A stretch of DNA of 64,000 nt from Xylanibacter ruminicola (GTDB taxonomy: Bacteria > Bacteroidota > Bacteroidia > Bacteroidales > Bacteroidaceae), in the NCBI GenBank assembly GCA_015060625.1, contig SUYC01000003.1, positions 1 to 64,000 of the forward strand. Reading direction: 5' to 3'. Within the stretch, counting starts at the first letter, position 1, and every line of letters begins with the position of its first letter. Made by a program: the position numbers and the translations under genes. This document shows, one piece after another, positions 23,828 through 33,076 of the stretch. The notes beneath the pieces were generated by a model, which was given only the letters and a program-made list of their open reading frames with translations, was not told the origin of the DNA and ran no database searches.

Positions 23828-25081
23828 TTAGTCGAGATATTTTCCTACCATCTCGATCAGGTTCTCAACCTTAAATGGCTTGGCCATAAACTCATCGCAG
23901 CCGGCATCCTTTGCATCGCGGATATTCTCCTCGAAAGCATAGGCGCTCAGGGCGATAACTGGTGTGTCGGTATCAATCTCCTTAATAATGCGGGTGGCAT
24001 CAAGACCGTTCATCTCGGGCATGCGGATGTCCATCAGTATCAGATCGGGATGCTCTTCTTCGTTCAGGGTGACTGCTTCGATACCGTTATGGGCACGAAT
24101 AAGACGGTAACGCTTGTGGAGCACAATCTTTACCAATTCGAAATTGCTGTCCTCGTCCTCTGCTACCAGAATAGTCTTCTTGTTTTTGTCGTCGGGGCGA
24201 CCGCTTACACGGATGGTGCGAACATTAGAGGTGGTGGTGTTGCGGGCTGGAGCTATGCCGCCAATGGTACCCTCGAAGGGCAGCACAAAGTGGAATAGCG
24301 AACCCTCGCCAACCTTTGATTCGACATAAATCTTACCGCCCAGTTTCTCGACGATAATCTTGCACAGTGCCAAACCAAGACCGTAGCCGTTGTTGCTGGT
24401 CTCGGCATCACGAGATACATAGGTATTAAAGATATGCTGCAAATCCTCGGGGGCTATACCGCTACCGGTATCTTGAACAAAGAATTCGATGTTTGTGCCT
24501 TCGTCGAGCATGCGGTAACCATAGGTGATGCTGCCGGCCGAAGTATGTTTCAATGCGTTGCTGATGAGGTTGGAGAATACCTGCGTGATACGGTTAGCAT
24601 CGGTGTTGAAAGTAACAGCCATATTGGGCTTCTTCCAACTGAGCTTTACCGTTTCGGGGCAACGGAATTTGAACAGATTCTTGATACTGTCGCAGAGCTG
24701 GTTGAGATCGGTGCTCGACTTCTTCATCACAATTTCGCCCGACTCTACACGTGATAGGTCGAGGATCTCGTTTACCAAACTCATCAAACGGTTGTTGTTG
24801 CTTTCAATGATTTCGAAGAACTTCATGCGGTCTTCCTGCGAATCTGTTTCAACCAATACGCGAGAAAAACCCTCGATTGCATTCAAGGGGGTGCGGATTT
24901 CATGACTCATATTGGCTAAGAAGAGCGACTTCATCTTGCTCGCCTTTTCAGCCTTTTGGGCCTTCTCCTCGTATTCCTTTAGCTTCTGTGTAGCGATTGC
25001 CAACTGTTCTTGTGCAAGGGATAATTTGCGGTTGGCCTCCGCATATTTCTGAAGCATTATTTCCTTCTCGCTATAATCCAT
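23828..25081 (-). CDS. Soluble hybrid histidine kinase/response regulator
   Basis: A 417-residue cytoplasmic hybrid two-component protein. Residues 1-50 form a coiled coil (YAEANRKLSLAQEQLAIATQ). The HisKA domain follows, with MSHEIRTPLNA and the phospho-His at residue 60, then an HATPase domain (NLISNALKHT, DTGSGIAPE, GYGLGLAL). The C-terminal receiver domain has ILVAEDE, phospho-Asp in LILMDIRMPEMNG and the Lys in MAKPF. There is no transmembrane or input domain and no DNA-binding output. The ATG at 25081 was chosen because the promoter box at 25110-25117 lies inside the longer frame that starts at 25138. Confidence 0.93.
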   Translation of the reverse strand: MDYSEKEIMLQKYAEANRKLSLAQEQLAIATQKLKEYEEKAQKAEKASKMKSLFLANMSHEIRTPLNAIEGFSRVLVETDSQEDRMKFFEIIESNNNRLMSLVNEILDLSRVESGEIVMKKSSTDLNQLCDSIKNLFKFRCPETVKLSWKKPNMAVTFNTDANRITQVFSNLISNALKHTSAGSITYGYRMLDEGTNIEFFVQDTGSGIAPEDLQHIFNTYVSRDAETSNNGYGLGLALCKIIVEKLGGKIYVESKVGEGSLFHFVLPFEGTIGGIAPARNTTTSNVRTIRVSGRPDDKNKKTILVAEDEDSNFELVKIVLHKRYRLIRAHNGIEAVTLNEEEHPDLILMDIRMPEMNGLDATRIIKEIDTDTPVIALSAYAFEENIRDAKDAGCDEFMAKPFKVENLIEMVGKYLD

Positions 25082-25109
25082 TTGTCTTCGAAAAATCACT
25101 ATTTGGCTA

Positions 25110-25117
25110 CAAAGGTA
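25110..25117 (-). promoter_or_regulatory. Promoter -7 box for the hybrid kinase gene
   Basis: TACCTTTG on the minus strand, 28 bases before the ATG at 25081. Confidence 0.6.
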
Positions 25118-25168
25118 ATGCTTTTTTTGTAAACACAAAAGAAAAATGAAAGAAAATTAGCAAAATTT

Positions 25169-26353
25169 TCAACTTCTTTTCGCTTTTTCCCATGCACCGC
25201 TATGATTATGGCTGCAGAGATAGCGCATTCCGCGAAAAACATTGAGGTTCATAAACATAAAATAATAGGCGGTGTAAAGCAGCTTGTTCTTGATGCCGTG
25301 ACGGGCCAGGAGCCAACCGAAAAATGCGGCTAAATAGAACAAAACTTGTGCTACCAGCATCACGTCGAAGAATAGTCCTGAGCGCATAACTGAAAGTAAT
25401 ATATTGATAACCAGTAAGATAATCATTGCTATTGGAGTGATACTCCAGCGCAGCACACGGTGGCTGATGTATTGGAAACTTACCAGTGGATACTTGATGG
25501 GGTTGAGCAAACTGCGCAGCCACCAGATGCTTTGCAGACCGCCTGCGGCTATGCGGCGCTTGCGTTTGCTCTCTTCAAAAATGTTGGCAGAGCCATATTC
25601 CTGGGCATAGGCATCAGGGGTGTAGGCTATGCGCTTGCCATCTTGTATCACATACATTGACATCATAAAATCGTCTAACAGGGCGTTGTCGGGAACCTCG
25701 CGCACCAGTTGGGGATCGATGGCGTAGAGCTCGCCAGCTGCTCCCATGGCAGAGTAGAGTTCGCTGTCCCAACGCTTTAGGGTGCTCTCGTAGCGCCAGT
25801 AAAGACCTTCGCCTTCGGCTGCCATCTCACCTTCCTTGCGAGCGGCCACGCGCTTCTCGCCTGATACGCAACCAACGGTGGGGTCGGTAAACAAACGGGC
25901 TATTTCTTTCATAGCGCCGGGGTTTATCATGGTGTTGGCATCGGTAAAGGCTACGTAGCGGGTTTGTAACTCCTGCAAACCGTGCTTCAGGGCTGCCGAC
26001 TTGCCGCGGCGTTCGGGACTGAACACCACATCAACCTCGGGGTAGGCTTTCAGTAACTCGTTGGTGCGGTCGGTGCTACCATCGGTAACCCACATAATGC
26101 GGAATTTTTCGCGTGGGTAATCGATAGCCAGGGTGTTGGCCATCTTCTCGGCCACCACGTCTTCTTCGTTATAAGCACAAATAAGTAGGGTGATGGTGGG
26201 CAACTGTTCATCGCTAGGCATGACGGCTTTGCGGGGGGCACCCGCAAAAAGCCGTTTTAGCCTGAGGATGATGTATAATAGAATTCCGTAACCTAAGTAG
26301 GTGTAGAATACTATGAGCAACATGGCCCAGAATAGGATTTTAAGTGTAGTCAT
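25169..26353 (-). CDS. Membrane glycosyltransferase, GT2 family
   Basis: A 394-residue inner-membrane GT2 enzyme of the processive/hyaluronan-synthase-like type. A transmembrane segment at residues 5-30 precedes the catalytic domain: LLICAYNEEDVVAEKM, VTDGSTDRT, FTDANTMI and the acceptor-side DDFMMSMYVIQ with KRKRRIAAGG. Three or four further transmembrane segments fill residues 270-370. It should add sugars to a polysaccharide or glycolipid; the sugar cannot be read. It lies 24 bp downstream of RNase G on the same strand. Confidence 0.9.
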   Translation of the reverse strand: MTTLKILFWAMLLIVFYTYLGYGILLYIILRLKRLFAGAPRKAVMPSDEQLPTITLLICAYNEEDVVAEKMANTLAIDYPREKFRIMWVTDGSTDRTNELLKAYPEVDVVFSPERRGKSAALKHGLQELQTRYVAFTDANTMINPGAMKEIARLFTDPTVGCVSGEKRVAARKEGEMAAEGEGLYWRYESTLKRWDSELYSAMGAAGELYAIDPQLVREVPDNALLDDFMMSMYVIQDGKRIAYTPDAYAQEYGSANIFEESKRKRRIAAGGLQSIWWLRSLLNPIKYPLVSFQYISHRVLRWSITPIAMIILLVINILLSVMRSGLFFDVMLVAQVLFYLAAFFGWLLARHGIKNKLLYTAYYFMFMNLNVFRGMRYLCSHNHSGAWEKAKRS

Positions 26354-26377
26354 AGGTTTTTTGATATAAGAGTTTTA

Positions 26378-27952
26378 TTACTTTGTTTCGATTTCTTCCT
26401 TCATGTCGATATACTGCCTGTCGGCATCGTAGAACTCGTACTGAAGAAATGCCAGTTTCTGCGAGGGGATGACCCGTACGCCCAGTCCGTACTTCATTTG
26501 CCATTTCATCTTCAGGCTGAATAGGCCTTGGTTAATGTAGGCGGCAACGTAGGGATGAACGTGCAGATAGAACTTGTGCATACCTATCTTATTTACGAGG
26601 GTATCAATTTTACTCTCGAGAGTATCAGTGAACAGAATGCTCGACTTGATAGTGCCTTTACCGAAACAAGTGGGGCAGGTTTCCTCGACGTTAACACTCA
26701 TGGCTGGGCGAACGCGCTGACGGGTAATCTGCATAAGGCCGAATTTTGAAAGAGGCAGGATGTTGTGCTTGGCTCGGTCTTTCTGCATGTTCTTGCACAT
26801 GCGCTCGTAGAGCAGCTGGCGGTCCTCGGGTAACTTCATGTCGATAAAGTCAACAATGATGATACCACCCATATCTCTGAGTCGCAGCTGGCGTGCCAGC
26901 TCGTCGGCGGCTCCAAGGTTGGTCTCGAGGGCGTTGGCCTCCTGATTGTTCTCTTTCTTAATACGTGTACCGCTGTTAACATCTACTACATGCATGGCCT
27001 CTGTGTGTTCGATAATCAGATAAGCACCATGTTTGTAGTTTACCGTTTTTCCAAAGCCCGATTTGAGTTGCTTGGTTACATCGTAATTGTCGAAAATGGG
27101 AACCGTGCCATTATAAAGCTTCACGATATCCTTCTTTTCGGGTGCGATGAGTTCCAGATAATTCTTGATTTCGTTGTAAATGCCGCTGTCGTTTACGTGG
27201 ATTCCGTCGTAAGTGGGATTGAAGAGATCGCGCAACAAAGCTACGGCTCTGCTTTCCTCCTCGAAACAGAGTTGTGGGCGCTCTGTGGTCTTCTGTACTT
27301 TGCTAATCACATCTTCCCAACGCTTCAACAGAATTTTTAATTCGGCATCAAGTTCAGCTGCGCGCTTACCCTCGGCTACTGTACGTACAATAACACCGAA
27401 ATTCTTGGGCTTGATGCTCTGAATAAGTTGTTTCAGTCGGCTACGTTCTTCGCCCTTCTTGATTTTGGTCGATACAGAAACACTTTCCTCGAAAGGTATC
27501 AGCACCAAGTAACGACCGGCAAAACTTAGCTCGCAGGTAAGACGTGGCCCCTTGGTGTTAATAGGCTCCTTTACAATTTGTACCAGTATTTCCTGGCCAA
27601 CTTTCAAGGTGTTGGCGATGCTGCCATCCTTTTTAAGTTCTGGCTGGATGTGGGCTTTCTGGATAGGGTAGAGCTTCTTGCGGTCGCTCACTACCTGTTT
27701 CAGATATTTCTCGTAAGAGTTAAATTGAGTTCCCAGATCGAGATAATGCAGGAATGCAACACGTTCGGATCCGACATCAACGAAACAAGCATTCAGTCCT
27801 GGCATCAGCTTCTTAACTTTTGCCACATAAATGTTGCCTACCGAGAACGACGCAGTGCGTTGCTCCTGCTGGTACTCTACCAGCTGCTTATCTTCGAGCA
27901 AGGCTATGCTTATGTCCTTAGGTTGCACATCAATGATAACTTCACTTGTCAT
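26378..27952 (-). CDS. rng: Ribonuclease G/E family endoribonuclease
   Basis: A 524-residue RNase E/G-type enzyme that processes rRNA and mRNA. The N-terminal S1-like domain starts with SVGNIYVAKVKKLMPGLNACFVDVG. The DNase I-like catalytic domain holds VVDVNSGT and GGIIIVDFIDM with the two metal-binding Asp residues, and the Zn-link is CPTCFGKG. The long C-terminal scaffold of RNase E is absent, so this is the RNase G form. AAGGAG (27960-27965, minus strand) sits 7 bases before the ATG, an unusual Shine-Dalgarno match here. No promoter box was found after the upstream terminator, so read-through from the HU unit is possible. Confidence 0.95.
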   Translation of the reverse strand: MTSEVIIDVQPKDISIALLEDKQLVEYQQEQRTASFSVGNIYVAKVKKLMPGLNACFVDVGSERVAFLHYLDLGTQFNSYEKYLKQVVSDRKKLYPIQKAHIQPELKKDGSIANTLKVGQEILVQIVKEPINTKGPRLTCELSFAGRYLVLIPFEESVSVSTKIKKGEERSRLKQLIQSIKPKNFGVIVRTVAEGKRAAELDAELKILLKRWEDVISKVQKTTERPQLCFEEESRAVALLRDLFNPTYDGIHVNDSGIYNEIKNYLELIAPEKKDIVKLYNGTVPIFDNYDVTKQLKSGFGKTVNYKHGAYLIIEHTEAMHVVDVNSGTRIKKENNQEANALETNLGAADELARQLRLRDMGGIIIVDFIDMKLPEDRQLLYERMCKNMQKDRAKHNILPLSKFGLMQITRQRVRPAMSVNVEETCPTCFGKGTIKSSILFTDTLESKIDTLVNKIGMHKFYLHVHPYVAAYINQGLFSLKMKWQMKYGLGVRVIPSQKLAFLQYEFYDADRQYIDMKEEIETK

Positions 27953-28007
27953 TGTTTTTCTCCTTAAATGTTTTTCTTTTTCTTGACGGGGATGTCTCGT
28001 TTGTACT

Positions 28008-28052
28008 AAAAAGGGTGTGTCGCTATCCTTGGAGGATTAGCTAGACACACTC
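28008..28052 (-). terminator. Terminator of the HU / small basic peptide unit
   Basis: On the minus strand GTGTGTC and TAATCCT pair with AGGATA and GACACAC around a short loop, then CC and a T-run (A at 28008-28012 on the plus strand). Confidence 0.82.
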
Positions 28053-28090
28053 CTTTCATTTCTTTACTATTGGTCACAGAGGATCAAGAT

Positions 28091-28180
28091 TTACTTGCTC
28101 TTATGACGATTCTTGCGCAGGCGCTTCTTACGCTTGTGTGTAGCCATCTTGTGGCCCTTCTTTTTCTTTCCGTTTGGCAT
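28091..28180 (-). CDS. 29-residue basic ribosome-associated peptide (AURKAIP1/COX24-type)
   Basis: A 90-bp gene encoding a peptide that starts MPNGKKKKGHKMATHKRKK and ends RLRKNRHKSK; 17 of the 29 residues are Lys, Arg or His. I recall near-identical peptides conserved across Bacteroidales and annotated as AURKAIP1/COX24-domain or small ribosomal-subunit proteins, often next to an HU gene as here. It lies 23 bp downstream of the HU stop and is closed by the terminator at 28008-28052. An internal ATG (residue 12) is less likely as start. Identity is recalled, not searched. Confidence 0.85.
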   Translation of the reverse strand: MPNGKKKKGHKMATHKRKKRLRKNRHKSK

Positions 28181-28203
28181 AATACTAAAATTTATAATGT
28201 TAA

Positions 28204-28479
28204 TTACTTCATTTTTTCAATAAAGCTCTTCGAAGGCTTAAAGGCGGGATAGTCGTGAGCCTCGATTACCAATGTGGTATTCTTTGAGATGTTGCGGGCG
28301 GTCTTCTGAGCACGACGCTTTACTACGAAAGTGCCAAAGCCGCGAAGGTAAACATTCTCCTTCTCGTCAGCAAGAGTCTCACGGATGCACTCCATGAATG
28401 CCTCTACTGAGATGGCGACATCTTTCTTAGCCAGGCCGGTCTCTTCAGCAATTCTGTTGATGATTTCTGCCTTTGTCAT
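28204..28479 (-). CDS. HU/IHF-family DNA-binding protein
   Basis: A 91-residue histone-like protein that bends and compacts DNA as a dimer. The N-terminal helices MTKAEIINRIAEETGLAKKDV and the DNA-binding arm VYLRGFGTFVVKRRAQKTARNI are typical, with the C-terminal AFKPSKSFIEKM. The IHF-type proline of the arm is not obvious (NISKNTTLVIEAHDYPAFKPSK), so HU-like is the safer name. It has its own promoter box at 28548-28555 and a leader with a CGAAAT/ATTTCG hairpin near 28525-28542. The 29-residue basic peptide follows on the same transcript. Confidence 0.94.
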   Translation of the reverse strand: MTKAEIINRIAEETGLAKKDVAISVEAFMECIRETLADEKENVYLRGFGTFVVKRRAQKTARNISKNTTLVIEAHDYPAFKPSKSFIEKMK

Positions 28480-28547
28480 TTCTTATCTGTTTCTTTCTCT
28501 TTATATATTAATAATGTGTAAACTCGAAATTCTTCGATTTCGGACTG

Positions 28548-28555
28548 CAAAGTTA
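28548..28555 (-). promoter_or_regulatory. Promoter -7 box for the HU gene
   Basis: TAACTTTG on the minus strand; leader of about 60 nt. Confidence 0.6.
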
Positions 28556-28638
28556 CTAATTTTCAGCCGATTACGAAAATATTTCTCGTTTTTTTTTCAA
28601 AAAATCATGAATTTCGCCTATTTTTGGCTGTTTTTTCG

Positions 28639-28646
28639 TACCTTTG
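28639..28646 (+). promoter_or_regulatory. Promoter -7 box for pyruvate kinase
   Basis: TACCTTTG, 25 bases before the ATG at 28672; AAGGA lies at 28660-28664. Confidence 0.65.
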
Positions 28647-28671
28647 CACCACAAAATGAAGGAAAAATAAC

Positions 28672-30117
28672 ATGAAGCAGACAAAAATTGTAGCTAGCAT
28701 TAGTGACAGAAGATGTGATCAGGATTTCATCCGCAGTCTCTTCGAGGCGGGCATGAATGTAGTAAGAATGAACACGGCTCATGCCGATGAGCAGGGTATT
28801 AAAAACATTATTAATAATGTGCGTAGTGTGAGCCACCATATTGGTATCTTAATAGATACCAAGGGGCCCGAGGTGCGTACTACCGGATGTGCTGAGCCCA
28901 TTGCCTACAAAACTGGCGATGTAGTGAAGATTTTCGGTCGCCCCGAAATGGATACAACTCACGACATTATTAACTTGTCGTATGCCGACTTTGCTGCCGA
29001 CGTGCACGAGGGATGCCACATCTTGTTTGATGACGGCGCACTCGACATGCTGGTTATCGGTATCAATGGTCCGGCTGTGATCGCTCAGGTGCAGAACGAC
29101 GGTGTGCTGGGTTCGCACAAGAGTGTAAACGTGCCAGGTGTACACATCGCCCTGCCTACACTTACCGAGAAAGACCGTAAAAACATCAAACTGGCCATCG
29201 ATCAGGATATCGACTTTATCGCACACAGCTTCGTGCGTTCGGCTGCCGACGTGCGTGCCGTACAGGCTATCTTGGATGCCTACAATAGCGATATCAAGAT
29301 TATCTCGAAAATTGAAAACCAGGAGGGTGTTGATAATATCGACGAGATTATCGAGGCTTCGTATGGTATCATGATTGCTCGTGGTGACTTGGGTATCGAG
29401 GTGCCCATCGAACGTATTCCTGGTATCCAGCGACAGATTATTCGCAAGTGCGTTCGTGCCAAGAAACCTGTGATCGTAGCTACTCAGATGCTTCATACGA
29501 TGATTAATAACCCCCGGCCCACACGTGCCGAGGTCACCGATATCGCCAATGCTATCTACTATCGCACCGATGCCCTGATGCTCTCAGGCGAGACTGCCAG
29601 CGGTAAGTATCCCGTAGAGGCTGTACGCACCATGGCCGCCATTGCCGAGCAGGCCGAGAAAGACAAGATGCGCGAGAATGATATCGAGGTGCCCCTTTCG
29701 GTGGATTGCGACATCCGTGAGTTCATGGCCCACTCAGCCATCGAGGCCACCGAGAAACTCGGTGTGAAAGGTATTATTACCGATGCCAGTTCGGGCGACA
29801 CAGCTCGTAACTTGGCTGCCTTCCGTGGTCCTAACCCTGTGCTGGCTATCTGCTACAACGATAAACTGCAGCGACTGCTGAATCTTTCGTATGGTGTGAT
29901 TCCTGTATATCAGAAGGAGCATATCGACAACGAGGTACTGTTCCATGCTGCTGTGCGCATGCTTCGTCAGAAAGGCTACGTGCAGGATAATGATAAGATT
30001 GCCTACCTGAGCGGAAATATCGGTGAAGGCGGCGGTACCAAATTCCTGGAGATTAACACCGTGAAGGAGGTTATGACCAACCAGTACAAGTTCCACCTGC
30101 CACACTCCAAGAAGTAG
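28672..30117 (+). CDS. pyk: Pyruvate kinase
   Basis: A 481-residue glycolytic enzyme converting phosphoenolpyruvate and ADP to pyruvate and ATP. Motifs are MKQTKIVASISDRRC (N-terminal barrel strand), LIDTKGPEVRTTG, the PK signature IISKIENQEGVDNIDEII with catalytic Lys, IARGDLGIEVP, TQMLHTM and SGETASGKYPVEAVRTM. The usual N-M-S/F-S-H motif is MNTAHA here, a modest variation. The C-terminal allosteric domain is present. The Dcp gene follows 28 bp downstream on the same strand. Confidence 0.96.
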   Translation: MKQTKIVASISDRRCDQDFIRSLFEAGMNVVRMNTAHADEQGIKNIINNVRSVSHHIGILIDTKGPEVRTTGCAEPIAYKTGDVVKIFGRPEMDTTHDIINLSYADFAADVHEGCHILFDDGALDMLVIGINGPAVIAQVQNDGVLGSHKSVNVPGVHIALPTLTEKDRKNIKLAIDQDIDFIAHSFVRSAADVRAVQAILDAYNSDIKIISKIENQEGVDNIDEIIEASYGIMIARGDLGIEVPIERIPGIQRQIIRKCVRAKKPVIVATQMLHTMINNPRPTRAEVTDIANAIYYRTDALMLSGETASGKYPVEAVRTMAAIAEQAEKDKMRENDIEVPLSVDCDIREFMAHSAIEATEKLGVKGIITDASSGDTARNLAAFRGPNPVLAICYNDKLQRLLNLSYGVIPVYQKEHIDNEVLFHAAVRMLRQKGYVQDNDKIAYLSGNIGEGGGTKFLEINTVKEVMTNQYKFHLPHSKK

Positions 30118-30145
30118 ACTTTACTCAAAACTAACATTAATGGAT

Positions 30146-32230
30146 ATGAAAATTAGAAGAACGCTCATGACGATGGGTATCGCAGCTGTGATGCTGCCAA
30201 CTTTAGCCGCTGACGGACTACCTAAGGGTGCACCTGATTTCAGCAAGATTAAGGAAACTGATTATCTGCCTGCTATCGAAAAGGCTATCAAACTGAAGCG
30301 ACAGGAAATCAATAAGATTGTTGCCAACAAGCAGAAGCCCACCTTTAAGAACACCATTCTGGCTTTGGAAAAGAGTGGGGTGGAACTTGACAAATGGCTG
30401 AACGTTGCCGAGGGATTGGCCAGTGCACATAAGACACCAGCCATTGCTGAGGCCGAGAAGCAATCGACACCGCTATTGACGGAGCTGGAGAACGAAATCT
30501 CGTTTAATAAGGCTCTTTTTAAGCGTATTAAATATGTGTATGACAACGAGTACAAGAACCTGAAGGGCGAAGACAAACGTCTGACCGAGGTTGTTTATAA
30601 GGACTTCGTACGTTCGGGTGCACTGCTTGATGACGCTAAGATGGAGCGTATGATGCAGATTAATATGCGTATATCTGAGTTGCAGCAGCAGTGGGGCGAC
30701 ATGCTGCCCGCTGCCACCAACAATGCTGTGGTTTGGGTGTACAGCAAGGATGAACTGAAGGGGTTGAGCGATGCCGATATTGCCCAGTGCAAGAAGGATG
30801 CCGAGAACCTTGGAGGTAAGGCTCCTTACGCCATTGTGATTGTAAACACCACCCAGCAGGCCATCCTGTCGAGTCTGGCCAACCGAGATCTGCGTCGCCG
30901 TGTGTTCGAGGCTTCGCGTCATCGTGCCGATGGTTCTGATCAGTACAACACATTCCCCTTGGTTGTGGAGATTGCTAAACTGCGTGCTGAGAAGGCAGAG
31001 TTGATGGGCTATAAGAACTATGCCTCGTACTCGCTGGAACGCACAATGGCTAAAAACTCTGACAATGTGTACAATTTCCTGAAGCAGCTGATAGCAGAGT
31101 ACACACCAAAAGCGCAGGCTGAGACCAAAGCTATTGAGGAGTATGCCCGTAAGGAGATGGGCCCCAACTTTAAGTTGCAGCCTTACGACCGTTTTTACTA
31201 TTCGGCTAAGATGAAGCAGGAGATGCTAAACTTGAGCGACGACGAAGTAAAACCCTATTTTAATATCGATAGCGTGATTGTGAACGGTGTATTCTATGCT
31301 GCCCATCGTGTGTATGGTCTGAATTTCGTTCAGCGCAAGGATGTGCCTACTTATCATCCCGATATGAAGGTGTTTGAGGTTCGTGATAAGAACGGAAAAA
31401 TGCTGGCATTATTCTATAGCGATCCTTATCGTCGTCCCACTAAACGTGGCGGTGCATGGATGAGTGCTTTTGCCAAGCAGAGCGGATTGCGCCAGCAGTT
31501 GCCTATTATATATAATGTGACCAACTATGCCAAGGCGCCTGAGGGTCAGCCCACGCTGATTACCTGGGACGAGGTAACAACACTGTTCCATGAGTTTGGT
31601 CATGCCCTGCACGGTATGCTCTCTAACTGTTATTATAACACGCTGAGTGGTACCGCTGTAGCTCGTGACTTTGTGGAGATGCCATCGCAGTTTAACGAGA
31701 GCTTTGCCTCGATTCCAGAAATCTTCGATCACTACGCCAAGCACGCTGTTACTGGCGAGCCAATGCCTGCTGAACTGAAGGAGAAGATGTTGAAGAGCAT
31801 TAACTTCCAGACTGCCTACGCTCTGGGTGAGAACCTGGCTGCTACTTGTCTGGATCTGGCTTGGCACCATCTGTCATCTGACGAAATTCCTACAGCCGAC
31901 GACGCTGCGCAGTTCGAAATAGACGCGCTGAAGAAAATCGGTCTTTACGATACCCAGATTCCACCACGCTACAGTACTTCTTACTTCAACCACGTTTGGG
32001 GTGGAGGCTATGCGGCTGGCTATTACAGCTATCTGTGGACCGAGGTACTGGCCTGCAATGTGGCTGATACCTTTGAGAAGTTGGGCGCCCTGAAACCAGA
32101 AACTGGCGATGCCTTCCGACAGAAGGTGCTGAGTCGCGGAAATACCAAGGACCAGATGGAGATGTTTACCGACTTTACCGGTATGAAGAACCCCGACGCT
32201 TCGGGATTCCTGAAGTATAGAGGACTGTAA
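30146..32230 (+). CDS. dcp: Peptidyl-dipeptidase Dcp-type M3 metallopeptidase
   Basis: A 694-residue exported zinc peptidase that removes C-terminal dipeptides from oligopeptides. The signal peptide (KIRRTLMTMGIAAVMLPTLAA) points to the periplasm. The zinc-binding motif is FHEFGHALHGML near residue 480 (HExxH), with the third ligand Glu in NESFASIPE region downstream. Sequence patterns such as DPYRRPTKRGGAWM and WGGGYAAGYYSYLWTEV are typical of the Dcp branch. An in-frame ATG two codons upstream (30140) is the alternative start. Confidence 0.94.
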   Translation: MKIRRTLMTMGIAAVMLPTLAADGLPKGAPDFSKIKETDYLPAIEKAIKLKRQEINKIVANKQKPTFKNTILALEKSGVELDKWLNVAEGLASAHKTPAIAEAEKQSTPLLTELENEISFNKALFKRIKYVYDNEYKNLKGEDKRLTEVVYKDFVRSGALLDDAKMERMMQINMRISELQQQWGDMLPAATNNAVVWVYSKDELKGLSDADIAQCKKDAENLGGKAPYAIVIVNTTQQAILSSLANRDLRRRVFEASRHRADGSDQYNTFPLVVEIAKLRAEKAELMGYKNYASYSLERTMAKNSDNVYNFLKQLIAEYTPKAQAETKAIEEYARKEMGPNFKLQPYDRFYYSAKMKQEMLNLSDDEVKPYFNIDSVIVNGVFYAAHRVYGLNFVQRKDVPTYHPDMKVFEVRDKNGKMLALFYSDPYRRPTKRGGAWMSAFAKQSGLRQQLPIIYNVTNYAKAPEGQPTLITWDEVTTLFHEFGHALHGMLSNCYYNTLSGTAVARDFVEMPSQFNESFASIPEIFDHYAKHAVTGEPMPAELKEKMLKSINFQTAYALGENLAATCLDLAWHHLSSDEIPTADDAAQFEIDALKKIGLYDTQIPPRYSTSYFNHVWGGGYAAGYYSYLWTEVLACNVADTFEKLGALKPETGDAFRQKVLSRGNTKDQMEMFTDFTGMKNPDASGFLKYRGL

Positions 32231-32296
32231 AACCGTTAGTTGGTTAATAATTCCTAAATGATAGACCGTAAGAATGGTAATATCAAATAATTGGCG

Positions 32297-32304
32297 TAAT
32301 TTTG
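32297..32304 (+). promoter_or_regulatory. Promoter -7 box for the Fe-S scaffold/GGGtGRT operon
   Basis: TAATTTTG; leader of about 50 nt before 32360. Confidence 0.6.
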
Positions 32305-32359
32305 TAGGTCAAAAAGAAGGAAATATTAAGTTGTTTAACATTTAAATGTTTTATTATCA

Positions 32360-33061
32360 ATGATTTATTCAAAAGAAGTGGAGAACATGTGTAGCGTTTG
32401 TAAGGGCGCTTACCATGGACCTGCACCTATCCCCGAGGAGGGCAAATGGGTAGCAGTAAAGGAAATCAAGGAGATCTCTGGTTACACCCACGGTATCGGC
32501 TGGTGTGCCCCTCAGCAGGGTGCCTGCAAGCTGAGCCTGAACGTAAAGGACGGTGTGATTCAGGAGGCTCTTGTTGAGACCATCGGTTGCACAGGTATGA
32601 CTCACTCAGCTGCTATGGCTTCTGAGATTCTGCCTGGTAAGACTATCCTCGAGGCTCTGAATACCGACCTCGTTTGCGATGCTATCAATACCGCTATGCG
32701 CGAGCTCTTCCTGCAGATTGTTTACGGACGTACACAGAGTGCTTTCTCTGAGGGCGGTCTGGCTATCGGTGCTGGTCTTGAGGACCTGGGTAAGGGTCTT
32801 CGTTCACAGACAGGTACACTCTATGGTACCGTTGCCAAGGGCACACGTTATCTTGAGCTCACCGAGGGTTACATCACCAAGCAGTACCTCGATGCTAACA
32901 ATGAGGTTTGCGGTTACGAGTATGTACACCTGGGCAAGATGATGGAGGCTATCAAGAACGGCATGGATGCCAATGAGGCTATGAAGAAGTTCACCGGTTC
33001 TTACGGTCGTACAACCGAGGAGCAGGGTGCAGTTAAGGCTATTGACCCACGTAAAGAATAA
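32360..33061 (+). CDS. NifU/IscU-like iron-sulfur scaffold protein paired with GGGtGRT protein
   Basis: A 233-residue cytoplasmic protein annotated in relatives as iron-sulfur cluster assembly scaffold. Cys residues sit in CSVCKG (N-terminal CxxC), GWCAPQQGACKL and ETIGCTGMTHSAAMASEI, the last resembling the NifU_N GCxxxxAS loop. The C-terminal third (TEGYITKQYLDANNEVCGYEYVHLG) is specific to this family. Codon use is strongly biased, suggesting high expression. The ATG at 32360 fits the relatives I recall; 32387 is an alternative. The GGGtGRT gene follows after 15 bp, and the two are co-conserved in anaerobes. Its client protein is unknown. Confidence 0.87.
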   Translation: MIYSKEVENMCSVCKGAYHGPAPIPEEGKWVAVKEIKEISGYTHGIGWCAPQQGACKLSLNVKDGVIQEALVETIGCTGMTHSAAMASEILPGKTILEALNTDLVCDAINTAMRELFLQIVYGRTQSAFSEGGLAIGAGLEDLGKGLRSQTGTLYGTVAKGTRYLELTEGYITKQYLDANNEVCGYEYVHLGKMMEAIKNGMDANEAMKKFTGSYGRTTEEQGAVKAIDPRKE

Positions 33062-33062
33062 T

Positions 33063-33069
33063 AGGAGGA
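33063..33069 (+). promoter_or_regulatory. Strong Shine-Dalgarno site before the GGGtGRT gene
   Basis: AGGAGGA, 7 bases before the ATG at 33077. Such a match is unusual in this window. Confidence 0.7.
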
Positions 33070-33076
33070 TACGACA

